A stretch of 37,227 nt of DNA from JAEUIG01 sp046349775 (GTDB taxonomy: Bacteria; Planctomycetota; Planctomycetia; Planctomycetales; Planctomycetaceae). The stretch covers positions 1-37,227 of the forward strand of contig JAXMBS010000055.1 of the NCBI GenBank assembly GCA_046349775.1, in the 5' to 3' direction. The position numbers and the translations under genes are program-made. How positions within the stretch are numbered: position 1 is the stretch's first letter; each line of letters opens with the position of its first letter. The notes beneath the pieces were generated by a model. The model did not search any database, had not been told where the DNA came from, and saw nothing but the letters and a program-made list of their open reading frames with translations. Shown here piece by piece: positions 8,057-14,656 of this stretch.

Positions 8057-8461
8057 TCAGCTGGCCGACTTCGTCATCAGCGCGGACCACTTCTCCATGA
8101 CCGATTCAAAGCCGCGCAACTGGCTCTCGGAGACCTGCCGCAAGTTGTCGAAGCACTGCTTCCAGAGTTCGAGACTCTTGGCGTGCAACTCCTCCGGCGA
8201 TTTCGCGTCCGCGCACTTGAAGGCCTGTTCGATGTTCTGCACGCCGGCCTTAAACTGCGATTCAGTCAACGTTGCCTGCTGCTTGACCAGGTCGCGCACC
8301 GTCGCGGCCCACTGCTGTTGGAGTTCCTGAATCTCACGGCCCCAACCGGGAGTGCTGGGGGGCGTCGGACACAGGCTCATCCACTGCTTGAACATCTCCT
8401 GCTGGAGCTTCACGGTGGTCTCCGTGGCCTGGCGAAAGGTATCCATGACGTTGTTGAACAT
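8057..8461 (-). CDS. Phasin-like granule-associated protein
   Basis: A protein of 134 aa from ATG 8461, with GGAGG 5 nt upstream. It is almost entirely helical and amphipathic with no membrane segment. The features fit phasins and PhaE-like granule proteins: ETTVKLQQEMFKQWMSL at the N-terminus, a Pro-rich break (PTPPSTPGWG, ~32-41), then a long helix with SPEELHAKSLELWKQC and ESVMEKWSALM. Phasins coat PHB granules and control their size and number. It is the first gene of the minus-strand PHB cluster and is divergent from phaR, the arrangement in which PhaR commonly represses the phasin gene until granules form. Family assignment is by composition and context; a second PhaE-like subunit is the alternative. 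Confidence 0.72.
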   Translation of the reverse strand: MFNNVMDTFRQATETTVKLQQEMFKQWMSLCPTPPSTPGWGREIQELQQQWAATVRDLVKQQATLTESQFKAGVQNIEQAFKCADAKSPEELHAKSLELWKQCFDNLRQVSESQLRGFESVMEKWSALMTKSAS

Positions 8462-8580
8462 GGGAGCCTCCGAAAAATGGACTGGTGGGCTGTGTCACGG
8501 TTCCTGCCGGCCTCGCGGGCCGGCTCACCGTTGTCGACAACCAATTCTAAAGGTTGCCACTCGCCGCGTCAACCAGAATT

Positions 8581-8594
8581 GCTGCACACGCAGC
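8581..8594. promoter_or_regulatory. Putative PhaR operator 1 (CTGC-N4-GCAG)
   Basis: GCTGC-ACAC-GCAGC is a perfect inverted repeat that contains CTGC-N4-GCAG, the form described for the PhaR-binding site in Paracoccus denitrificans. It lies between the divergent phasin-like and phaR genes, downstream of the proposed minus-strand promoter. Confidence 0.55.
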
Positions 8595-8622
8595 ATTTTT
8601 AATCGCCAATAACATCGCATTA

Positions 8623-8650
8623 TTATTACATATTTCTTAACACTCGTCCA
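8623..8650 (-). promoter_or_regulatory. Possible promoter of the phasin-like gene
   Basis: Reading the minus strand, TGGACG (8645-8650) and TAATAA (8623-8628) are separated by 16 nt inside an AT-rich island (about 8595-8655) that stands out from the GC-rich surroundings. The TGC inverted repeats flank it on both sides, as expected for a repressor-controlled promoter. This is a visual match only. Confidence 0.3.
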
Positions 8651-8657
8651 TTTTTAC

Positions 8658-8680
8658 TGCAATTGCAACACTCTGGTTGC
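8658..8680. promoter_or_regulatory. Putative PhaR operators 2 and 3
   Basis: Two further TGC inverted repeats overlap here: TGCAATTGCA (8658-8667), a perfect palindrome, and GCAAC-ACTCTG-GTTGC (8665-8680). They lie just beyond the -35 of the proposed phasin promoter and about 90-110 bp before the phaR start, so they could serve both directions. Confidence 0.45.
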
Positions 8681-8770
8681 TGCACTGCCGTACGGGGAAT
8701 ATGATGCTGTGGGCGACGGACAGGACTGCGCTCCGTCCGTGCGGGGATAGATCACAGCACGTGGACACAA

Positions 8771-9289
8771 GTGAACTCCAGCATGAGCAACGGCGACGCA
8801 GACAGCACCGTCAATATCGTTAGATATCCGAATCGCCGGCTGTACGACTCAAGCCAGGCGCGCTACGTCACGCTCCAGGAGATTGCGGAGCTCGTCCGCC
8901 AGGGGAAGTCCGTAGTGGTCCGCGACAGCAAGTCCAACGCCGACCTGACGTGCGCCACCTTGATGCAAATCATCCTCCAGCAGCATCCCGAACGGATGAA
9001 CCTGCTGCCGGCCCCGATCCTGCACCTGATGATCCGCACGAACGACCTCATGCTGGAATCGTTGCGCGAGTACTTCCGACGATCGATGCAGTATCTGGAC
9101 CTGTTCCAGCAGGCGTCGCGATTCAACCCGTTTTCAGGATCGATGGAGCTGATGAAGCTGCTGGTTCCGTCGCCCGTTGCCGGCGCGGGTGAGCAGGTCG
9201 AATCCTTGAATCGGAGACTGTCCGAATTGGAGAAACGGATTGCCGAATTGACGCCCTCCGCGGAAACCGCCTTGGGCGGGGAAGGTTGA
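8771..9289 (+). CDS. phaR: PHB synthesis regulator PhaR
   Basis: A protein of 172 aa counted from GTG 8771; an ATG at 8783 (168 aa) is an equally possible start, and neither has a clear Shine-Dalgarno. The N-terminal half carries the PHB accumulation regulator DNA-binding domain (PF07879 type): IVRYPNRRLYDSSQARYVT, then LQEIAELVRQGKSVVVRDSK, then DLTCATLMQIILQ. The following region (MLESLREYFRRSMQYLDLFQ) matches the second conserved segment, thought to sense granules or PHB oligomers. In known systems PhaR represses the phasin gene and its own gene and is released by binding nascent PHB. It is divergent from the phasin-like gene, with TGC inverted repeats between them. A C-terminal coiled coil (SLNRRLSELEKRIAEL) is visible. 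Confidence 0.9.
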   Translation: MNSSMSNGDADSTVNIVRYPNRRLYDSSQARYVTLQEIAELVRQGKSVVVRDSKSNADLTCATLMQIILQQHPERMNLLPAPILHLMIRTNDLMLESLREYFRRSMQYLDLFQQASRFNPFSGSMELMKLLVPSPVAGAGEQVESLNRRLSELEKRIAELTPSAETALGGEG

Positions 9290-9648
9290 CAGTCATCGCC
9301 CCGACGTCTCGACGGCGGCGCAACAATCGCCAACGTCGTGCAGCCGAATCCGGTGACGCCGGGTTGGCCAGCGACTCGCTGTGATTCGAGCTGTCGCGGA
9401 CAGCGGAAAAACTGTCCGACGACGTTGCGGGGAAATCGTGACCTGTCTCGGTCGAACACACCGCCGGAAGTCTTAAGTCGCCGATGTCGCAACGGTCGTG
9501 GTGACAGAGAGCAGATTGGCGGGTCTCCGGCAGTAACGTCCTCCCTACGCACCGGATCGTCTCGGTCGCTCGTGCTGCAACCGCCGAAATCCGCGAGTGC
9601 TTGATCGCGGGTTTCGCGCGAAATCGACGCTCCTGTGGCTGGTGCGTC

Positions 9649-9696
9649 TTGACACATTTTTGATACGGCCGCGCGGACTCTTGACCCCCTTTTGAT
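9649..9696 (+). repeat. Direct repeat TTGAC-N4-TTTTGAT, 32-bp period, upstream of kdp
   Basis: TTGAC-ACAT-TTTTGAT (9649-9664) and TTGAC-CCCC-TTTTGAT (9681-9696) match at all 12 fixed bases and start exactly 32 bp apart, about three helical turns. Their place upstream of a kdp operon with its own KdpDE makes them candidate KdpE sites, but the element could also be promoter-related. Confidence 0.5.
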
Positions 9697-9708
9697 GTCC
9701 TTTGTGAT
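9681..9708 (+). promoter_or_regulatory. Possible kdp promoter
   Basis: TTGACC (9681-9686) and TGTGAT (9703-9708) are separated by 16 nt. The -10 is a weak match (4 of 6). Transcription would begin near 9715, which would cut off part of the left arm of the hairpin at 9709-9746, so either this promoter or the RNA hairpin is likely to be wrong. Confidence 0.22.
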
Positions 9709-9746
9709 TCAATTCTCTCGATGGAAGACATCGAGAGGAGAATTGA
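9709..9746 (+). promoter_or_regulatory. Hairpin enclosing the first Shine-Dalgarno of the kdp operon
   Basis: TCAATTCT (9709-9716) pairs with AGAATTGA (9739-9746), and CTCGATG (9717-9723) pairs with CATCGAG (9729-9735). The loop is GAAGA, and a 3-nt bulge (AGG, 9736-9738) lies on the right side, giving 15 bp in all. The AGGAG (9736-9740) that serves the ATG at 9748 lies half in the bulge and half in the stem. The structure could limit translation of the operon leader, or at DNA level be a long inverted-repeat operator. Confidence 0.55.
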
Positions 9747-9747
9747 C

Positions 9748-9840
9748 ATGGACATCGTCTGGCTCTTTGCGGGGATCGCCTTTTTCGTCGCCAGCATCGG
9801 GCTGCTGAGGTGCTGCGAATCTTTACGAAGGGAGGACTGA
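9748..9840 (+). CDS. 30-aa membrane peptide upstream of kdpF
   Basis: A protein of 30 aa from ATG 9748, with AGGAG 7 nt upstream. It is a single predicted membrane helix (LFAGIAFFVASIGLL) followed by a short tail with two cysteines and a basic stretch (RCCESLRRED). It ends 2 nt before the kdpF start, and its 3' end carries the GGGAGG that serves kdpF, so it is almost certainly in the operon. I recall similar tiny one-helix ORFs with a C-E-x-L ending just before kdpF in other bacteria, but could not verify this here. A KdpF-like stabilising role in the transporter complex is a guess. Confidence 0.65.
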   Translation: MDIVWLFAGIAFFVASIGLLRCCESLRRED

Positions 9841-9842
9841 CC

Positions 9843-9932
9843 ATGGACTGGACAACCATTCTCGGCTTAATCGTCGCATCCGGGCTGATGTTTTACCTGA
9901 CCGCCGCGCTGCTCAAGCCGGAGAAATTCTGA
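9843..9932 (+). CDS. kdpF: KdpF small subunit of the K+-transporting ATPase
   Basis: A protein of 29 aa from ATG 9843. A single membrane helix (ILGLIVASGLMFYLTAALL) ends in KPEKF, the signature C-terminus of KdpF. KdpF is a one-helix peptide that stabilises the KdpFABC complex in the inner membrane. It has GGGAGG upstream at the end of the preceding ORF, and its stop overlaps the kdpA start (TGATG). Confidence 0.93.
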   Translation: MDWTTILGLIVASGLMFYLTAALLKPEKF

Positions 9933-11692
9933 TGACCGCCAATGGAGTCCTGCAACTGGCGCTGTATTTCGCCGTGCTGCTGGCCTGCGCCAAGCCGCTC
10001 GGCCTGTACATGGCGCGCGTGTACGAGGGCCGCGCCCCGCTGCTGGAGCGGTGGCTTTCGCCCATCGAGCGCCTGCTCTATCGCATAAGCGGCGTCGATC
10101 ACTCTGCCGAAATGACCTGGCGGCAGTATGCCGCTGCGGTGCTGGCGTTCAGCTTCGTCAGTTTCGTCGCCGTGTACGCGCTGCAGCGCACGCAGCAGTG
10201 GTTGCCCCTGAACCCGCAGGATCTGGGGGCGGTGTCGCCGGACTCGTCGTTCAATACGGCCGTCAGCTTTGCCACAAACACGAATTGGCAGGGGTACGGC
10301 GGCGAATCGACGATGAGTTATTTCACGCAGATGCTGGCGCTGACTGTGCAGAATTTCGTCTCGGCGGCCGTCGGAATGGCGGTGCTCGTGGCACTGGTCC
10401 GCGGGTTCGCCCGCCACAGCACCAGTGTGATCGGCAACTTCTGGGTCGATCTCGTCCGCAGCACGCTTTACATCCTGATGCCGTTGTCGCTGCTGCTGGC
10501 GATCGTGCTCGTCTCGCAGGGCGTGGTGCAGACATTTGACGCCTATCCGGTGGCAAAGCCGCTGGAACCGGCGATGACCGCCGACGGACAAGCGGTGACG
10601 CAGACGATCGCGGTCGGTCCGGTCGCGTCGCAGATCGCGATCAAGCAGCTCGGGACAAACGGCGGCGGCTTCTTCAACGTCAACTCGGCGCACCCGTTCG
10701 AGAATCCAACTCCGTTCAGCAACTTTCTGGAACTCCTGGCGATCCTGCTGATCCCCGCCGCGCTGTGCGTCACTTTTGGCGAGCTGGTCGGCGATCGCCG
10801 GCAGGGCTGGGTGCTGCTGACGGCGATGCTCGTCGTGTTCGTGCCAATGCTGCTGGTCGTCGTGTTCGCCGAACAGCACGGAAACCCTGTGCTCGCCGGA
10901 CTGCATGTCGACCAGGTCGCTTCGCCGGAGCAGCCGGGCGGCAACATGGAAGGCAAGGAAACTCGCTTCGGGATCGTGAATTCTGCGCTGTGGGCCGTAG
11001 CGACCACGGCCGCGTCCAACGGCTCGGTCAATGCCATGCACGACTCGTTCACACCGCTGGGCGGCCTCGCTCCCATGTGGCTCATCCAATTGGGTGAAGT
11101 CATCTTCGGCGGCGTTGGCTCCGGGCTGTACGGGATGGTGATGTTCGCGCTCGTGGCGGTGTTCATCTCCGGCCTGATGGTCGGCCGCACGCCAGAATAC
11201 CTCGGCAAGAAGATCGGCGCGTTCGAGATGAAGATGGCGACGCTGGCGATCCTGTTTCCCTGCGTCATGGTGCTGATCGGGACCGCGATTTCCGTCCTCA
11301 CGCCGGCCGGCACAGCCACGATCTTCAATTCCGGCCCGCACGGCTTCAGTGAGGTGCTCTACGCCTGCTCGTCGGCCGCGAACAATAACGGCAGCGCGTT
11401 CGCTGGACTGGGCGCGAATACTCCGTTCTACAACGGTGTGCTGGGTCTGGCGATGCTTATCGGCCGGTACTGGATCCTGTTGCCGGTCCTGGCGATCGCC
11501 GGTTCGCTCGCAGCGAAGAAAGCCGTTCCCGCCGGCGCCGGCACACTGCCGACGGATACGCCGCTGTTTGCCACGCTGCTGGTGGCGGTCATCGTCCTGG
11601 TCGGCGCTCTGAGCTTCCTGCCGGCGCTCTCGCTGGGGCCGATCGTCGAGCACCTGCAACTGGCAGCTCTGAAGCAGGAAGTACAGCCATGA
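9932..11692 (+). CDS. kdpA: K+-transporting ATPase subunit A, KdpA
   Basis: A protein of 586 aa, slightly longer than E. coli KdpA (557). KdpA is the K+-binding, channel-like subunit of the high-affinity KdpFABC pump, related to the SKT/Trk superfamily. The four pore-loop signatures include TNWQGYGGES (about residues 115-124) and TNGGGFFNVNSAHPFENP (about 245), plus CSSAANNNGSAFAG near 490. About ten hydrophobic segments are evident. It starts inside the kdpF stop and overlaps the kdpB start by 4 nt, so translation is coupled along the operon. The gene appears intact with no unusual insertions beyond modest loop extensions. Confidence 0.97.
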   Translation: MTANGVLQLALYFAVLLACAKPLGLYMARVYEGRAPLLERWLSPIERLLYRISGVDHSAEMTWRQYAAAVLAFSFVSFVAVYALQRTQQWLPLNPQDLGAVSPDSSFNTAVSFATNTNWQGYGGESTMSYFTQMLALTVQNFVSAAVGMAVLVALVRGFARHSTSVIGNFWVDLVRSTLYILMPLSLLLAIVLVSQGVVQTFDAYPVAKPLEPAMTADGQAVTQTIAVGPVASQIAIKQLGTNGGGFFNVNSAHPFENPTPFSNFLELLAILLIPAALCVTFGELVGDRRQGWVLLTAMLVVFVPMLLVVVFAEQHGNPVLAGLHVDQVASPEQPGGNMEGKETRFGIVNSALWAVATTAASNGSVNAMHDSFTPLGGLAPMWLIQLGEVIFGGVGSGLYGMVMFALVAVFISGLMVGRTPEYLGKKIGAFEMKMATLAILFPCVMVLIGTAISVLTPAGTATIFNSGPHGFSEVLYACSSAANNNGSAFAGLGANTPFYNGVLGLAMLIGRYWILLPVLAIAGSLAAKKAVPAGAGTLPTDTPLFATLLVAVIVLVGALSFLPALSLGPIVEHLQLAALKQEVQP

Positions 11693-13746
11693 CTCGCACG
11701 ACCACTCGACTCTTCGACTCTGCCATCCTGAAACAGGCCGTCGCAGCCTCGTTCACCAAGCTGGACCCGCGCATGCAGTGGCGCAACCCGGTGATGTTCA
11801 CCGTCTACCTCGGGAGCATGCTGACCACTGTGCTGTGGGTCGACTCCCTGGCAACCGGCGAACCTGCCGGGTTCACGCTGGGAATCGCCGTCTGGCTCTG
11901 GTTTACGGTGTTGTTCGCGAACTTCGCCGAATCGATCGCCGAGGGACACGGCAAGGCCCAGGCGGCGTCGCTCCGCAAAAGCCGTGCGACCGTTCAGGCC
12001 CACAAGCTGCTGGACCGCACCTCGCGCAGCACCGTCGATGTCCCCGCGCCCGACCTGGGTGTCGGCGATCTTGTCATCATCCGGGCCGGCGACATCATTC
12101 CCACCGACGGCGAAGTCGTCGAAGGCGTGGCCTCCGTCGACGAGAGCGCCGTCACCGGCGAGAGCGCGCCAGTCGTCCGGGAAAGCGGCGGCGATCGCAG
12201 CTCCGTCACCGGCGGGACGCGCGTCATTTCCGACTGGCTGATCGTGCGCGTCACGACGACCCCGGGACAGAGCTTTCTCGACCGGATGATCGCCATGGTC
12301 GAAGGGGCCCAGCGCCAGAAAACCCCGAACGAGATCGCGCTGGCGATTCTGCTCGCCGCGCTGACGCTGCTGTTCCTGCTCGTCGTCGCCACTCTGCTGC
12401 CGTATTCGGTGTACAGCGTCGCTGTGTCCGGCCAGGGGCAGGCGATCACGCTGACGGTGCTCGTCGCCCTGTTCGTCTGTTTGGCGCCGACGACGATCGG
12501 CGCGCTGCTGTCGGCCATCGGCATCGCGGGGATGAATCGGCTCAGCCAGGCGAACGTCATCGCCATGTCGGGTCGCGCCGTCGAAGCAGCCGGCGACGTC
12601 GATGTCCTCCTGCTCGACAAGACCGGCACGATTACGCTCGGCAACCGTCAGGCGACACGGTTCATCCCGGCGCCCGGCGTGTCCGAGCACGCTCTGGCTG
12701 AAGCGGCACATCTCGCTTCAATCGCCGACGAAACGGCCGAAGGGCGCAGCATCGCCGTGCTCGCCAAGAGACAGCACGGTCTGCGCGGGCTCGAACTCGA
12801 GCCGAGCCATCCGCAGTTCGTGCCGTTCTCGGCGCGCACACGCATGAGCGGTGTCACCCTCGACGGCCATGAAATCCGTAAGGGTGCGGCCGAAGCGGTG
12901 GAAACGCACGTGCGAACGCTGGGCGGCTTTCTGCCGGATGAGGTCCGCGAAGCCGTGCAGCGGATCGCCAGGTCCGGCGCCACGCCGCTGGTCGTCAGCC
13001 GCGACGCACAGATCCTGGGTGTCATCGAGCTCAAGGACATCGTCAAGGGAGGAATCAAGGAGCGGTTTGCCGAACTGCGCCAGATGGGCATCAAGACGGT
13101 GATGATCACCGGCGACAATCCGCTGACCGCTGCGGCGATCGCCGCGGAAGCGGGCGTGGACGATTTCCTCGCGGAGGCCACGCCCGAGGCCAAGCTGTCG
13201 CTGATCCGGGACTATCAGACCGGGGGACGGCTGGTCGCCATGACGGGTGACGGCACGAACGACGCGCCGGCGCTGGCCCAGGCCGACGTGGCCGTCGCCA
13301 TGAACAGCGGCACCCAGGCGGCCAAGGAGGCCGGCAACATGGTCGACCTCGATTCCAATCCGACCAAGCTGATCGAGATCGTCAACATCGGCAAACAACT
13401 GCTGATGACGCGCGGAGCGCTCACAACGTTCAGCATCGCCAATGACGTCGCCAAATACTTCGCGATCCTGCCGGCGGCATTCGCGGCGACGTATCCGGCA
13501 CTCAAGTCACTCGACCTGATGCACCTGGCGTCGCCGACGAGCGCGATCCTGTCGGCGGTGATCTTCAACGCACTGGTCATCATTGCGCTGGTACCGCTGG
13601 CTTTGAAGGGGGTTGCGTACCGTCCCGTCGGAGCCGCGCTCCTGCTGCGAAACAACCTGCTCATTTACGGACTTGGCGGCCTTGTCGTGCCGTTCGTCGG
13701 GATCAAGGCCATTGATCTGTTCTTGGCCGCAGTGGGGGCGGCGTGA
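11689..13746 (+). CDS. kdpB: K+-transporting P-type ATPase subunit B, KdpB
   Basis: A protein of 685 aa, normal length. It is the ATP-hydrolysing P-type (P1A) subunit of KdpFABC. The phosphorylated aspartate is D310 in DKTGTITLGNRQ (D307 in E. coli). The actuator loop is VTGESAPV, in which S159 corresponds to the regulatory serine that is phosphorylated in E. coli KdpB. The nucleotide-domain motifs include KGAAEAVETH, and the hinge is MTGDGTNDAPALAQADVAVA. Seven or so membrane segments are expected. It overlaps kdpA by 4 nt and is followed after 21 nt by an unusual small ORF rather than directly by kdpC. Confidence 0.97.
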   Translation: MTRTTTRLFDSAILKQAVAASFTKLDPRMQWRNPVMFTVYLGSMLTTVLWVDSLATGEPAGFTLGIAVWLWFTVLFANFAESIAEGHGKAQAASLRKSRATVQAHKLLDRTSRSTVDVPAPDLGVGDLVIIRAGDIIPTDGEVVEGVASVDESAVTGESAPVVRESGGDRSSVTGGTRVISDWLIVRVTTTPGQSFLDRMIAMVEGAQRQKTPNEIALAILLAALTLLFLLVVATLLPYSVYSVAVSGQGQAITLTVLVALFVCLAPTTIGALLSAIGIAGMNRLSQANVIAMSGRAVEAAGDVDVLLLDKTGTITLGNRQATRFIPAPGVSEHALAEAAHLASIADETAEGRSIAVLAKRQHGLRGLELEPSHPQFVPFSARTRMSGVTLDGHEIRKGAAEAVETHVRTLGGFLPDEVREAVQRIARSGATPLVVSRDAQILGVIELKDIVKGGIKERFAELRQMGIKTVMITGDNPLTAAAIAAEAGVDDFLAEATPEAKLSLIRDYQTGGRLVAMTGDGTNDAPALAQADVAVAMNSGTQAAKEAGNMVDLDSNPTKLIEIVNIGKQLLMTRGALTTFSIANDVAKYFAILPAAFAATYPALKSLDLMHLASPTSAILSAVIFNALVIIALVPLALKGVAYRPVGAALLLRNNLLIYGLGGLVVPFVGIKAIDLFLAAVGAA

Positions 13747-13767
13747 TTCGGCTGCGAGGAGACTGCC

Positions 13768-14025
13768 ATGCATGCACCCCCGTGGACAACCCGATGGATC
13801 CCGAACGTGCACTTTCCACGCAGGCATCGTCGATCGCGATTTGACTATCGCAATCCACCTCCGTTCTGGCGCTGCGTCTACGCCGGTGCGACGCTGGCGA
13901 TGCCCGGCGCAATTGCGGGGATGATCGTCGCGGTCTTTGTACACGCGGGAGCAGCGGCGGTGTGGTTCGGTGCGGCGGGATTTTTGCTTGGCTTTTTTGC
14001 CGGTTTCCGAATGGAGAAGCACTGA
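13768..14025 (+). CDS. 85-aa membrane protein inserted between kdpB and kdpC
   Basis: A protein of 85 aa from ATG 13768, with AGGAG 7 nt upstream, 21 nt after kdpB; its stop is 1 nt before the kdpC ATG. The first ~33 residues are basic, aromatic and Pro-rich (HFPRRHRRSRFDYRNPPPFW). Two hydrophobic Gly/Ala-rich helices follow (about 36-57 and 60-80), and the protein ends in FRMEKH. The layout suggests a cytoplasmic N-terminus and a two-helix hairpin. I do not recognise the family. Position and ribosome site make it a genuine operon member, so it may be an accessory subunit or assembly factor of the Kdp pump (inference). kdpB and kdpC are normally adjacent. Confidence 0.75.
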   Translation: MHAPPWTTRWIPNVHFPRRHRRSRFDYRNPPPFWRCVYAGATLAMPGAIAGMIVAVFVHAGAAAVWFGAAGFLLGFFAGFRMEKH

Positions 14026-14026
14026 C

Positions 14027-14605
14027 ATGGGACGACAACTTTACACGGCCGCGGCACTGCTGCTGGGCCTGACGATTCTGACCGGTGTAATCTATCCGCT
14101 GGTCGTCACAGCCGTCGCCCAGATGCTCTTCTCGGATCAGGCCAATGGGAGCCTGATCACGAGCGGCGATCAGCTCGTCGGTTCGGAATTGATCGGCCAG
14201 AACTTCACGCGCCCCGAGTTCTTCTGGGGCCGGCTGTCCGCGACCGGACCGGCGCCCTTCAACGCGGCCGCGTCATCCGGCTCGAACTTTGGCCCGCGGC
14301 ATCCGGGACTCAAGGATGCCGCCACAGCACGGATCGACGGCCTCAATGCGTCCGGCGTCGTCGGCGCCGCCATTCCGGTCGATTTAGTGACGGCGTCGGG
14401 AAGCGGACTGGATCCCCACATTTCTCCGGCGGCGGCCGAGATTCAGGTGCCACGAGTTGCGGCGTCGCGGAAGATGTCCGAACAGGCCTTGCGTGATCTC
14501 GTCCGGCAGCATAGGGAGGACCGGCAGTTCGGCGTGCTGGGCGAACCGCGTGTAAATGTCCTGACGTTGAATCTTGCGCTCGATGCGCTGCGTCCCCAGC
14601 AATAA
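14027..14605 (+). CDS. kdpC: K+-transporting ATPase subunit C, KdpC
   Basis: A protein of 192 aa from ATG 14027; the longer upstream frame overlaps the preceding small ORF and is not needed. KdpC is the single-span subunit that assists KdpB nucleotide binding and complex assembly. The N-terminal helix is TAAALLLGLTILTGVIYPLV. The family motifs GSELIGQNFTRPEFFWGR (about 47-64), a conserved ASGSGLDPHISPAAAEIQVP (about 124-143) and the C-terminal LGEPRVNVLTLNLALD are all present. The gene follows the extra 85-aa ORF by 1 nt and precedes kdpD by about 50 nt. Confidence 0.96.
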   Translation: MGRQLYTAAALLLGLTILTGVIYPLVVTAVAQMLFSDQANGSLITSGDQLVGSELIGQNFTRPEFFWGRLSATGPAPFNAAASSGSNFGPRHPGLKDAATARIDGLNASGVVGAAIPVDLVTASGSGLDPHISPAAAEIQVPRVAASRKMSEQALRDLVRQHREDRQFGVLGEPRVNVLTLNLALDALRPQQ

Positions 14606-14656
14606 GCTCCTGGCGGTCTGGCCACGTGCCAGAGTCTCTCTTCGTTGATCGTGCAA

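Larger units (their letters stand above)
9290..9747. other. Intergenic leader of the kdp operon
   Basis: 458 bp between phaR and the first kdp ORF. No gene is convincing. The right-hand 100 bp hold a direct repeat, a possible promoter and a long hairpin, described separately; I see nothing in 9290-9640. Confidence 0.5.

Noticed and set aside
9338..9604. 88-aa plus-strand ORF after phaR
   Set aside because: No ribosome site, random composition, no family resemblance.
9893..11659. 588-aa minus-strand ORF opposite kdpA
   Set aside because: Shadow of a high-GC gene; low-complexity, Arg/Gln/His-rich, no motif, while the plus strand encodes a clear KdpA.
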